This document shows positions 19,997 through 28,043 of a DNA stretch of 64,000 nucleotides, piece by piece. The notes beneath the pieces are model-generated. The model searched no databases. It had not been told where the DNA came from and saw only the letters and a list, made by a program, of their open reading frames with translations. The stretch lies in NCBI GenBank assembly GCA_002205125.1, contig NIOE01000015.1, forward strand, positions 62,001 to 126,000. The letters are read 5' to 3'. The DNA comes from Roseateles noduli. GTDB lineage: Bacteria; Pseudomonadota; Gammaproteobacteria; Burkholderiales; Burkholderiaceae_C. The position numbers and the translations under genes were made by a program. The stretch's first letter is position 1, and every line of letters starts with the position of its first letter.

Positions 19997-20422
19997 ATGG
20001 ACGGTCTGCTGCTCTTCGCCCACGGGGCCCGCGATCCGGCCTGGGCCGGTCCGTTCCAGGCCATCGCCGCGGAACTCCAGACGCGACGTCCGGACCTGCC
20101 CATCGCCCTCGCCTACCTGGAACTGATGACGCCCGACCTGGCTACCGCCGCCGGCGCGCTGGTCGCGGTGGGCTGCACGCGCATCCAGATCGTGCCGATG
20201 TTCCTCGGCGCCAGCGGCCATGTGCGACGCGACGTGCCCCCGCTGGTGGAATCGCTGCGCGCGACGCACCCGGGCGTGCTGCTCGTCCTGCACGACGCCA
20301 TCGGCGAACAGCCGTCGGTGATCCGCGCCATGGCCGGCGCGACGCTGGACCTGATCACGTCCGTCACGCTCCCCGCCGATCCCCTCGACCCCGCCACACC
20401 GACCGTGCTTCCCGAGTCTTGA
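19997..20422 (+). CDS. cbiX: CbiX/SirB-type sirohydrochlorin chelatase
   Basis: 141 residues, the short single-domain CbiX form. The metal-binding His is in LLFAHGARDPAWAGPF near the N-terminus, and a second conserved stretch is VPMFLGASGHVRRDVPPL. It would insert Fe2+ (or Co2+) into sirohydrochlorin to make siroheme for sulfite or nitrite reductase. The start has a strong GAGGGAGGA ribosome-binding site. The adjacent cysB gene on the same strand, 19 bases on, supports a role in sulfur assimilation. Confidence 0.88.
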   Translation: MDGLLLFAHGARDPAWAGPFQAIAAELQTRRPDLPIALAYLELMTPDLATAAGALVAVGCTRIQIVPMFLGASGHVRRDVPPLVESLRATHPGVLLVLHDAIGEQPSVIRAMAGATLDLITSVTLPADPLDPATPTVLPES

Positions 20423-20441
20423 ACCCTGCGATGAACCTGCC

Positions 20442-21386
20442 ATGAATCTGCACCAGTTCCGCTTCGTCCAAGAGGCCGCGCGCCGCAACCTCAACCTGAC
20501 CGAGACGGCCAAGGCGCTGTACACCTCGCAGCCGGGCGTCTCCAAGGCGATCCTGGAGCTCGAGGAAGAGCTCGGCGTCGACATCTTCTCGCGCCACGGC
20601 AAGCGCCTGCGCAGCATCACTGAGCCCGGCCGGCAGGTGCTCAAGTCCATCGAGATCATCATGCGCGAGGTCGGCAACCTCAAGCGCATCGGCGAGGAGT
20701 ACTCCAAGCAGGACGTCGGCACCCTCTCGATCGCGACCACGCACACGCAGGCGCGGTACGTGCTGCCCGGCCCGGTCACGCAGCTGCGCAAGCAGTTCCC
20801 CCAGGTCAACATCGGCCTGCACCAGGGCAGCCCGGACCAGGTCGCGAAGATGCTGATCGACGAGACGGCGGACGTCGGCCTGGCCACCGAATCGCTGTCG
20901 CAGTTCGAGGAGCTCGTCACCCTGCCCGCCTACGAATGGCAGCACGTGCTGGTGATGCGCGCCGAGCATCCGCTGGCGCAGCTCGAACGCATCGACCTCG
21001 AACACCTGGCCGCCCAGCCGCTGGTGTCCTACCACCCCAGCTTCACCGGCCGCACCCGCATCGACCGCGCCTTCGCGCAGCGCCAGCTCAAGCCCAACAT
21101 CGTGCTGGAGGCCATCGACTCCGACGTCATCAAGACCTACGTGCGGCTGGGCCTGGGCGTGGGCATCGTCGCCGAGATGGCGGTCCGCGAAGACCCGCCG
21201 GGCGGCGAACTCGTCTCGCGACCACTCGGCCACCTGCTCGGCCAGAACGTCGCCCGCATCGCCTTCAAGCGCGGCGCCTACCTGCGCAACTACGTCTACA
21301 GCTTCGCCGAACTGCTGTCCGACCGCCTCAACCGCACGCTGCTCCAGCGCGCCATGAGCGGCGAGGCCAGCGATTACGATTTGTGA
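20442..21386 (+). CDS. cysB: CysB-family LysR regulator of sulfur assimilation
   Basis: 314 residues. The N-terminal winged helix reads NLHQFRFVQEAARRNLNLTETAKALYTSQPGVSKAILELEEELG, which is characteristic of CysB/Cbl rather than other LysR proteins. The effector domain carries TTHTQARYVLP, the CysB ligand loop that binds O-acetylserine or sulfate in relatives. It would control cysteine biosynthesis genes. It directly follows cbiX and precedes the aminotransferase by nine bases, so the three may be co-transcribed. Confidence 0.93.
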   Translation: MNLHQFRFVQEAARRNLNLTETAKALYTSQPGVSKAILELEEELGVDIFSRHGKRLRSITEPGRQVLKSIEIIMREVGNLKRIGEEYSKQDVGTLSIATTHTQARYVLPGPVTQLRKQFPQVNIGLHQGSPDQVAKMLIDETADVGLATESLSQFEELVTLPAYEWQHVLVMRAEHPLAQLERIDLEHLAAQPLVSYHPSFTGRTRIDRAFAQRQLKPNIVLEAIDSDVIKTYVRLGLGVGIVAEMAVREDPPGGELVSRPLGHLLGQNVARIAFKRGAYLRNYVYSFAELLSDRLNRTLLQRAMSGEASDYDL

Positions 21387-21394
21387 TCCCCACC

Positions 21395-22564
21395 ATGCGC
21401 GTCCACACTCCCCTTCCCGCGAGCCGCCTGCCCCAACTGGGCGTGACGGTGTTCAGCGTCATGTCCGCGCTGGCGCAGCAGCACCAGGCGGTCAACCTCG
21501 GCCAGGGCTTCCCGGACTTCGAAGGCGATCCGGCGCTGCTGGATGCCGTCGACGCCGCGATGCGCGCCGGCCACAACCAGTACCCGCCGATGCCCGGCGT
21601 GCCCGCGCTGCGCCAGGCGATCGCCGCCAAGATCGAGACGCTCTACGGCCACGCCTACAACCCCGACACCGAGATCACCGTCACGGCCGGCGCGACGCAG
21701 GCGATCCTGACGGCGCTGCTCGCCATCGTGCACCCGGGCGACGAGGTGGTCGTGCTGGAGCCCGCCTACGACAGCTACGCGCCCAACATCGCGCTGGCCG
21801 GCGGCGTCATGGTGCCGGTGCCGCTGGATCCGGCGAGCTTCCGTCCCGACTTCGACCGCATCCGCGCCGCGCTCACGCCGCGCACCCGCGCGATCATGAT
21901 CAACAGCCCGCACAACCCCAGCGGCGCGGTGTGGAGCGCGGACGAGCTGCGCCAGCTCGCCGAGCTGCTGGACGGCACCGAGGTGCTGGTGATCAGCGAC
22001 GAGGTCTACGAGCACATGGTCTACGACGGCCAGACGCATCAGAGCGTCTCGCGCCTGCCGGAGCTGGCCGCGCGCAGCTTCGTCGTCTCGAGTTTCGGCA
22101 AGACCTACCACGTGACCGGCTGGAAGGTGGGTTACGTGACGGCGCCGGCGCCGCTGATGGCGGAGTTCCGCAAGGTCCACCAGTACAACGTGTTCACGGT
22201 GAACTCGGCGATGCAGCATGGCCTCGCGGCCTACATGCGCGATCCGGCGCCCTACCTGGGTCTGAGCGACTTCTACCAGCGCAAGCGCGACCGTTTCCGC
22301 GCGGGACTGGCAGGTACGGCTTTCGCGCTGCGTCCCTGCCCGGGCAGCTATTTCCAGTGTGTCGACTACAGCGCGCTGCCTGCGGCGCAGGCGGCGATGG
22401 GCGACATGGAGATCAGCCAGTGGCTGACGCGCGAGATCGGCGTCGCGGCGATTCCGTTATCGGCGTTCTACACGGGCGGCAGCGATGCCAAGGTCATCCG
22501 CTTCTGCTTTGCGAAGAAGGATGAGACGCTGGATCTGGCGCTGGAGCGCCTGAAGAAGATCTGA
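21395..22564 (+). CDS. PLP-dependent aminotransferase, methionine aminotransferase (YbdL) type
   Basis: 389 residues, class I/II aminotransferase fold. The PLP-binding Lys is in VVSSFGKTYHVTGWKVGY, a sequence very close to methionine aminotransferase YbdL. Also present are VNLGQGFPDFEGD near the N-terminus and INSPHNPSGAVW. It would convert methionine, and possibly other sulfur or aromatic amino acids, to 2-oxoacids, as in methionine salvage. The ATG at 21395 follows the cysB stop closely and gives the usual N-terminus; no strong ribosome-binding site is visible, so coupling to cysB is likely. Confidence 0.88.
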   Translation: MRVHTPLPASRLPQLGVTVFSVMSALAQQHQAVNLGQGFPDFEGDPALLDAVDAAMRAGHNQYPPMPGVPALRQAIAAKIETLYGHAYNPDTEITVTAGATQAILTALLAIVHPGDEVVVLEPAYDSYAPNIALAGGVMVPVPLDPASFRPDFDRIRAALTPRTRAIMINSPHNPSGAVWSADELRQLAELLDGTEVLVISDEVYEHMVYDGQTHQSVSRLPELAARSFVVSSFGKTYHVTGWKVGYVTAPAPLMAEFRKVHQYNVFTVNSAMQHGLAAYMRDPAPYLGLSDFYQRKRDRFRAGLAGTAFALRPCPGSYFQCVDYSALPAAQAAMGDMEISQWLTREIGVAAIPLSAFYTGGSDAKVIRFCFAKKDETLDLALERLKKI

Positions 22565-22717
22565 GTCACTCGCACTCCCCAGGCCCGCGGACAGCGGGTG
22601 CTGGTGGGGCCGGAATGAGGCTGGGGGTTCGCGGACGCGATGCCCCCTGCCTCGTGGAGTGCCCGCGCTTGGCCAACGCATGCACTGAGCCCTGCGACTG
22701 GCCCCGTGCCGTCGCGA

Positions 22718-24862
22718 TCAGCGCCCTTTGGGCTCCCTCGGCGAATCGTCCTCGACCAGCGAGAGGTCCAGGTCCACCGACTGCGTGAGCGGTGTCCGCG
22801 ACGGCGCTGGCGACTGCCACACCATGGTGGCCATCTGATCCGCCGGCGCGGTCGCATCCAGCGGCAGCACCACGTCGATCGAATTCCCGTCGATTTCATG
22901 CTCGGCGCGGTCGCGCGCCACCGCGTAAAGCAGCAGCAGGTCGCGGTAGGCCGGCAGTCCCAGTTCGCCGGAGTATTCCTGGTGGCTGGACAACAGATCC
23001 TGGAGCAGGCTCATGCTGCCTTCGGGATCGGACCAGGCGGCTTCGAGCCGCTCGATCAGCTCCTCGTGGGTTTCCAGCGCCTCGCCCTCGTTCAGGTCGT
23101 CGCTCCACGACGGCGCCCGAGCCCGGAACTGCTCCGTGAAGCGCGCGCTGATGCGATCGAAGGCGTCCCGATCGCCGCGGCGCTGGTAGAGCTCCATCAG
23201 CTTCAGGAACGGCAGCCCGCTGGCCGCGTCGCGGTGGTTCAGTCGCGAGGACAGCAGCTCGATCGCCGCGTCGTCCTGGCCCAGCACCATGAAGAAGTCG
23301 ACCTGCTGTTCGAGGTCGATGAGTTCCTCGACGGTGACGGTCACCCCGCCGCCGCCCAGGTCGGCCGTGAGCGGCGCGGGTCGCGTGTCGCCGCGCTCGA
23401 ACTGCAGGCTCAGCGGCTCCAGCGCGTCGAGCGCCGCCAGGGCGTCGAGCGCGTCGTCCGCGGCCGTGGTCGGCGCCCGCGTGGGCGGTCGTGACGGCGT
23501 GGCGGGCCTCGCGGACATCGAGGACATCGAGGACATCGAGGACGCCGGCGGCGTCGGCGACATCAACGGCGCGGGCCGCGTCGGTTCCTCGTTGAGGCTC
23601 AGCGGCATGGGGATCGTCGACGGCGCCATCGACGCCACGGGGCCGTCGCTCGACAGGTGCGACATCAGCGGCGTCGGCGAACTGTGGGGATCGGTCGGCG
23701 TGAACGGCGACGGTCCGGTCGGCACCGGCGGCAGCACGGTCTCGGCGCCCGGCTCGTCGTGACGGGAGTCGCCCAGCCAATGCTGGCCGGCCTCGCGCTT
23801 CTGCACGCGGTTGCTGCGCCACAGCAGCAGGCTGCTCGCCGCCAGCGCCAGGCTCAGCAGGCTCAGGCCCAGCAGCCAGGCCGACGAACCGCTGTTGCCG
23901 TTCGCGGCCTTCGCACGCGCCGCCTCCAGCTCCTGGCGCAGGGTCGTCATCGCGGCCAGCGTGCGCTTCTGTTCGGCCTGCATCTCGGCGAGCTGCTTCT
24001 GCATCGCCATCATCTGCTGGCGGGCGTCCTCGGCGGCGCTCGCCGCACTGGCGGCGGCCTCGGCCGCCAGCAGCGCCGGCGCGGGCGGCTGCAGCGCCTC
24101 CACGGGCTCCAGCGAAAGACGCGGCGTGGCGGATCGTGCGGCACGTGCCTCGCGCGTCGCGGTCTGATTCTGGTTCTGGCGCGCTTGCCGCGCCGAGGTC
24201 GGGCGACCGGCGCCGTCGGTGCCGGGACTTGCCTCAGTCGTACGGCGCGGCGTCCGACGCGGACGCTCAGCGCTGCCTTCGGTGGTGCCAGGTGTCGCCG
24301 CAGCGGCGATGCCCAGCTCATTCCCATTCCCGGTCCGCGGTGTCGGCGAACGCGGCGCCGCCTCGGGCGAACGCACCGGTTGACCTTCCTGCTGGGCCTG
24401 CAGCGCGGGCGACACGGCCGCCGCGGGCGGCAATCCGGGATCGCCGATCACCTCGCCGTTGATCCCCGGCGGGTCGATGAACGCGGTGTACTGGCGCGTC
24501 AGTCGTGCCGGACAGCCGATGCTCAACTGCACCGAGACGATGGGCTCGTCGATGCGCTGCGCGCTTCGCAGCCGCACGCCGGTGACGCGTGAGCCGTCGC
24601 CCTCGATCTGCCAGTGCAATCCCGACGTGGCCAGCGGGTTCTCGCCCGCGCTGACTTCCGCGCGCACGCACTCGGGCGTCACGGTCTCGCCGGGATTGAG
24701 CTGGACGGGGAACAGCAGGTTCAGCGGCTGACCCAATGACGAGGCCGCCTGGGGGCGGCCGACACCGAGGCTCCACGCCGGCGTCGACATCAAGAGGATG
24801 GCAAGCACGAGAACGCTGTGGGGCGGCGGAGCGCCGCGCGGGTCGTGAAGATCTCGATCCAT
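22718..24862 (-). CDS. FimV/HubP-like inner-membrane protein
   Basis: About 714 residues. After a signal-like segment (PHSVLVLAILLMSTPAWSLG) comes the FimV N-terminal domain, with SLGQPLNLLFPVQLNPGETV and cysteines at PECVRAE and IGCPARL. A Pro/Ser/Thr/Arg-rich stretch, a coiled coil (QKQLAEMQAEQKRTLAAM), one membrane helix (SSAWLLGLSLLSLALAASSLLLW) and a cytoplasmic TPR-like part follow. FimV proteins organise the cell pole and type IV pili or the type II secretion system. I see no LysM motif, which FimV usually has. The start ATG at 24862 is a judgement; the frame is open to 24958. Confidence 0.78.
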   Translation of the reverse strand: MDRDLHDPRGAPPPHSVLVLAILLMSTPAWSLGVGRPQAASSLGQPLNLLFPVQLNPGETVTPECVRAEVSAGENPLATSGLHWQIEGDGSRVTGVRLRSAQRIDEPIVSVQLSIGCPARLTRQYTAFIDPPGINGEVIGDPGLPPAAAVSPALQAQQEGQPVRSPEAAPRSPTPRTGNGNELGIAAAATPGTTEGSAERPRRTPRRTTEASPGTDGAGRPTSARQARQNQNQTATREARAARSATPRLSLEPVEALQPPAPALLAAEAAASAASAAEDARQQMMAMQKQLAEMQAEQKRTLAAMTTLRQELEAARAKAANGNSGSSAWLLGLSLLSLALAASSLLLWRSNRVQKREAGQHWLGDSRHDEPGAETVLPPVPTGPSPFTPTDPHSSPTPLMSHLSSDGPVASMAPSTIPMPLSLNEEPTRPAPLMSPTPPASSMSSMSSMSARPATPSRPPTRAPTTAADDALDALAALDALEPLSLQFERGDTRPAPLTADLGGGGVTVTVEELIDLEQQVDFFMVLGQDDAAIELLSSRLNHRDAASGLPFLKLMELYQRRGDRDAFDRISARFTEQFRARAPSWSDDLNEGEALETHEELIERLEAAWSDPEGSMSLLQDLLSSHQEYSGELGLPAYRDLLLLYAVARDRAEHEIDGNSIDVVLPLDATAPADQMATMVWQSPAPSRTPLTQSVDLDLSLVEDDSPREPKGR
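23514..23540. repeat. 9-bp tandem repeat inside the fimV-like gene
   Basis: Three exact copies of GACATCGAG. On the minus strand they encode a short Ser-Met repeat in the low-complexity cytoplasmic linker. Copy number may vary between strains. Confidence 0.8.
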
Positions 24863-25111
24863 TCCCGCTGTTGTTGCTGTTGGTGTGCGTTTCACTCTAG
24901 CACGGCGCTTACAGGGACAAACCCGGAAAAGCGCCCTTCCTTGCCCCCGGATGCGCATCGCCCACGCATCATGCGCGCAACGGTGCGACGCCTGCGGGCA
25001 CGCCGCGGGTCCCCCACAATAAGGTGGAAAGACGCCCGCAAGAAGGCGCGACCCGCGCGATCCATCCCCACAATTCAGGAGACGGCTGGCCTGTCACGCC
25101 AGCGACAAAGC

Positions 25112-25816
25112 ATGAACAGCTCGGTTCTTACAATTTCGGAACGCAACAACATCGAGACCGGCCCGTGGTTTTCCAAGCTGTCACTGCCGCTGCGCAGCGA
25201 CATTCTGGCGCGCGCCACCGTGAGGCGCCTGACCGACGGCGCATTGATGTCGGTGCGCGGCGAACCGGCCGAGGAATGGATCGGCGTGGCCAAGGGCGCG
25301 GTGCGGGTGAGTTCGGTCTCCCTCTCGGGCAAGCAGGTCACGTTGACCTATGTCGAACCGGGCATCTGGTTCGGCGACATCGCCCTCTTCGACGGCCTGC
25401 CGCGCACGCACGACGCCAGCGCCCATGGCGAGACCACGCTGCTGGTGATCCGCAAGCCCGACTTCCGCGATCTGCTGCAGCGTCACACCGAACTCTACGA
25501 AGCGCTGCTGCGCCTGAACTGCCGGCGGCTGCGGCTGATGTTCGACCAGGTCGAGGACCTCAACACCCGGCCCCTGGCCTCGCGGCTGGCCAAGCAGATC
25601 CTGCTGCTGGCGCGCAGCTACGGCGTGTCGCAGGGCGAGGAGGTCCGCATCGGTCTGCAGCTCGCGCAGGAAGACCTGGCGCAGTTGCTGGGCGCGTCGC
25701 GCCAGCGCGTGAACCAGGAGCTCAAGGGCTTCGAGCGCGAAGGCGCGGTGCGCGTCGAGCCGACCCGGCTGGTGGTGCTGAGCAAGGAAAAGCTGCTGGC
25801 CATCGCCAACCGCTGA
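25112..25816 (+). CDS. Crp/Fnr-family transcriptional regulator
   Basis: 234 residues. A cyclic-nucleotide-binding-type beta-barrel covers about residues 20-140 (LTYVEPGIWFGDIALFDGLPRTHDA), followed by the dimer helix and a Crp-type winged helix (LAQEDLAQLLGASRQRVNQELKGFE). There is no Fnr-like N-terminal cysteine cluster, so it is unlikely to be an oxygen sensor of the Fnr kind. The ligand is unknown. The frame is open upstream, but MNSSVLTISERNN at 25112 gives the usual start. It diverges from the fimV-like gene across about 250 bp. Confidence 0.88.
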   Translation: MNSSVLTISERNNIETGPWFSKLSLPLRSDILARATVRRLTDGALMSVRGEPAEEWIGVAKGAVRVSSVSLSGKQVTLTYVEPGIWFGDIALFDGLPRTHDASAHGETTLLVIRKPDFRDLLQRHTELYEALLRLNCRRLRLMFDQVEDLNTRPLASRLAKQILLLARSYGVSQGEEVRIGLQLAQEDLAQLLGASRQRVNQELKGFEREGAVRVEPTRLVVLSKEKLLAIANR

Positions 25817-25901
25817 GCGTCCCGGGAGCGTCCCCGCCTGTCGAAGGCGAAGGACTCCGGGGGCGCGTCGATCACGAATCACGACAACTCCAGGAGACCT
25901 T

Positions 25902-26984
25902 GTGGACGACGCTTTCACCGGCACCCGCGCCCCTTCGCAGCAGATGGACGCCGAGGCGCTCGCCGCCTGGCTGGCGCGCGAGATCGACGGCTTCGCCGGC
26001 CCGCTGACCATCGAGCAGTTCAAGGGCGGCCAGTCCAATCCCACCTACAAGCTGATCACGCCGGGCGCGACCTACGTGATGCGCGCCAAGCCGGCGCCGG
26101 TGGCCAAGCTGCTGCCGTCGGCGCACGCGATCGAGCGCGAGTTCACCGTCATGCGCGCCCTCGCCGGCACCGACGTGCCGGTGCCGCGCATGCTGGCGCT
26201 GTGCGAGGACGAGTCCATCGTCGGCCGCGCCTTCTACGTCATGGAGTTCATGCAGGGTCGGGTCTTGTGGGACCAGACGCTGCCGGGCTCGTCCAACGCG
26301 GAACGCACGGCGATCTACGAGGAGATGAACCGCGTCATCGCCGCGCTCCACCGGGTGGATTTCCGCGCGCAGGGGCTGGAAGGCTACGGCAAGCCGGGCA
26401 ACTACTTCGAACGCCAGATCGGCCGCTGGAGCAAGCAGTACCAGGCGACGATCACCGGCCCGAACGAGGCGATGGACCGCCTGATCGAGTGGCTGCCCGC
26501 GCACATCCCCGATTCGGCGCGCGACGAGCGCGAGGTGTCCATCGTCCACGGCGACTACCGGTTGGACAACCTCGTCTTCCACCCGACGGAGCCGCGCGTG
26601 CTGGCGGTGCTGGACTGGGAGCTGTCGACGCTGGGGCATCCGCTGGCGGACTTCAGCTACCACTGCATGTCCTGGCACATCCGCAAGAGCGGCGCGGCGC
26701 GCGGCCTGGGCGGCGTGGACCTGGCGCCGCTGGGGATCCCGAGCGAGCTCGACTACGTGCGCCGCTACTGCGAGCGCACCGGTCGTGGGGACGCGGCAAC
26801 GGTGATGAAGGACTGGAACTTCTACCTCGCCTACAACCTGTTCCGCATCTGCGCGATCCTGCAGGGCATCGCCAAACGCGTCGAGGACGGCACCGCGTCC
26901 AGCCAGCAGGCCCGCGAGGCCGGCGCGGGCGCGAAGCCGATGGCGGAGCTGGGGTGGCAGTTCGCGCAGAAGCTCTCCGGCTGA
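25902..26984 (+). CDS. APH-fold phosphotransferase family protein (ACAD10/11 N-terminal type)
   Basis: 360 residues of the aminoglycoside/choline kinase fold. IVHGDYRLDNLVFHP carries the Brenner-motif catalytic Asp, and VLDWELSTLGHPLADFSY carries the metal-binding Asp. FKGGQSNPTYKL is the nucleotide loop. This set matches the kinase domain that precedes acyl-CoA dehydrogenase in ACAD10/11 proteins and phosphorylates 4-hydroxyacyl-CoA. A CoA-linked role is therefore more likely than antibiotic resistance. The GTG start at 25902 has AGGAG at ideal spacing. The next gene is tRNA-Pro. Confidence 0.83.
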   Translation: MDDAFTGTRAPSQQMDAEALAAWLAREIDGFAGPLTIEQFKGGQSNPTYKLITPGATYVMRAKPAPVAKLLPSAHAIEREFTVMRALAGTDVPVPRMLALCEDESIVGRAFYVMEFMQGRVLWDQTLPGSSNAERTAIYEEMNRVIAALHRVDFRAQGLEGYGKPGNYFERQIGRWSKQYQATITGPNEAMDRLIEWLPAHIPDSARDEREVSIVHGDYRLDNLVFHPTEPRVLAVLDWELSTLGHPLADFSYHCMSWHIRKSGAARGLGGVDLAPLGIPSELDYVRRYCERTGRGDAATVMKDWNFYLAYNLFRICAILQGIAKRVEDGTASSQQAREAGAGAKPMAELGWQFAQKLSG

Positions 26985-27059
26985 GTGCGCGATCCCCCTC
27001 CAAAGCGGGAGACCAGAAGAACCTTCTTCGTTCTTCCGAGGGAGGCCGAATTTCCAGGC

Positions 27060-27065
27060 TAGAAT
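27060..27065 (+). promoter_or_regulatory. possible -10 element of tRNA-Pro
   Basis: TAGAAT sits 12 bases before the mature tRNA end and matches TATAAT in five of six positions. No -35 element is found at the usual spacing. Confidence 0.35.
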
Positions 27066-27077
27066 GCAAGGCTCAGT

Positions 27078-27154
27078 CGGGGCGTAGCGCAGCCTGGTAG
27101 CGCATCTGCTTTGGGAGCAGAGGGTCGCGAGTTCGAATCCCGCCGCCCCGACCA
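27078..27154 (+). tRNA. tRNA-Pro (anticodon TGG)
   Basis: 77 nt with CCA encoded. Acceptor arms CGGGGCG and CGCCCCG pair fully. The anticodon loop TTTGGGA between TCTGC and GCAGA gives anticodon TGG. The T-loop is GTTCGAATC. It reads proline CCN codons. Confidence 0.97.
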
Positions 27155-27163
27155 ACCAACACG

Positions 27164-27202
27164 AAAGCCGCAAGGAGTCCTGCTCCCTGCGGCTTTTCCT
27201 TT
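27164..27202 (+). terminator. intrinsic terminator of tRNA-Pro
   Basis: AAAGCCGCA pairs perfectly with TGCGGCTTT, and inside it GGAG pairs with CTCC. The 3' side runs into TTTTCCTTTT. It lies ten bases after the tRNA CCA end. Confidence 0.88.
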
Positions 27203-27228
27203 TGGTGCTGGCTTTTCCTTTTGGTGCT
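27191..27228. repeat. 19-bp perfect tandem duplication
   Basis: Two exact head-to-tail copies (27191-27209 and 27210-27228) of GGCTTTTCCTTTTGGTGCT. The first copy overlaps the 3' arm and T-run of the tRNA-Pro terminator, so the T-rich tail is duplicated. Confidence 0.9.
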
Positions 27229-27270
27229 CCGCGCGCCTTCGGCGGCGGCCACGCTAGCGGCGCGGAACGT

Positions 27271-27783
27271 TCAGGCGCCGCGCGCGATGAACCGGTCCGC
27301 ACGGGCGGCTTGAAGGAGCAGCTGCTCCTGCCCGGCACAGCTCGCCGGCGAGGCGCCCGCAAGCCAGGCATTGGGACTGGCGAACCAGCATGCCATCTCC
27401 CAGTCGTCGAAGACCGCCTCCAACTCGCCGAGCGCGAGCGCGCAGCAGGGGCGCACCGCGAATGCCGGCGCCAGGAACTGGAATGCGGGAATCCACGTCC
27501 GTGCCTGCCATTGCACAGCGACGATCGAACGCGACACGATCCACCGCGCGATCTGGGAGATCGGCTGGTCGACCACGGGCCGCAGGCGACGCTCGAGTTC
27601 CTCGCTGCAGAGCAGCCCGCCCTGTTCGGCGAACGCCTGCCGCATGACGTCGAACTGGGTCTGGCGCAGCAACTCGTTGCCGTACCAGTCCAGCCGACGC
27701 GAGGCGTCCGCCACCCGGCGCGCCGACCGCATGGTCTGCGCGGACATCATGGCGCGCTCGCCATCCAGGTTGATCACCGTCAT
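27271..27783 (-). CDS. MbcA/ParS/Xre-type toxin-binding domain protein (orphan)
   Basis: 170 residues. The C-terminal third reads LGELEAVFDDWEMACWFASPNAWLAGASPAS. This resembles the Xre/MbcA/ParS antitoxin domain, in which a FxxPxxxLGGxxP pattern binds RES-type toxins. The N-terminal part (DASRRLDWYGNELLRQTQFD) is helical and lacks a clear DNA-binding helix. No RES or other toxin gene is next to it, so a toxin-antitoxin role is doubtful; such solitary proteins occur widely in Burkholderiales. The ATG at 27783 has GAGGTG as ribosome-binding site; the longer frame upstream is low-complexity read-through. Confidence 0.65.
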   Translation of the reverse strand: MTVINLDGERAMMSAQTMRSARRVADASRRLDWYGNELLRQTQFDVMRQAFAEQGGLLCSEELERRLRPVVDQPISQIARWIVSRSIVAVQWQARTWIPAFQFLAPAFAVRPCCALALGELEAVFDDWEMACWFASPNAWLAGASPASCAGQEQLLLQAARADRFIARGA

Positions 27784-28043
27784 CGGGCACCTCGCAGACA
27801 GGCTGTTGGTCAGGCCCCACTGTCGGCGTTCCACGCCCTCGGCGAATCCTCCAGAGGAGAGACGCCGCATTGGCCTGATGACGGACAAGGATCCCGCCCC
27901 CATCGAGTGTTCCTGCCGCCGCCGACGTGAGACGCACCACCCGCCTTCACCACGTTTAACCAGAGCCAACACCGCGATGCGACCGGCGGCGATACCTTGG
28001 CCGTGCCACGCCGATTCCCTGCGGCGATCGAAAGGACATCCCC

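Noticed and set aside
25902-26984. Aminoglycoside resistance phosphotransferase
   Set aside because: The motifs match the ACAD10/11-type kinase group better, and there is no mobile or resistance context.
27191-27228. CRISPR-like direct repeat
   Set aside because: Only two copies with no spacer and no cas genes; it is a simple tandem duplication.
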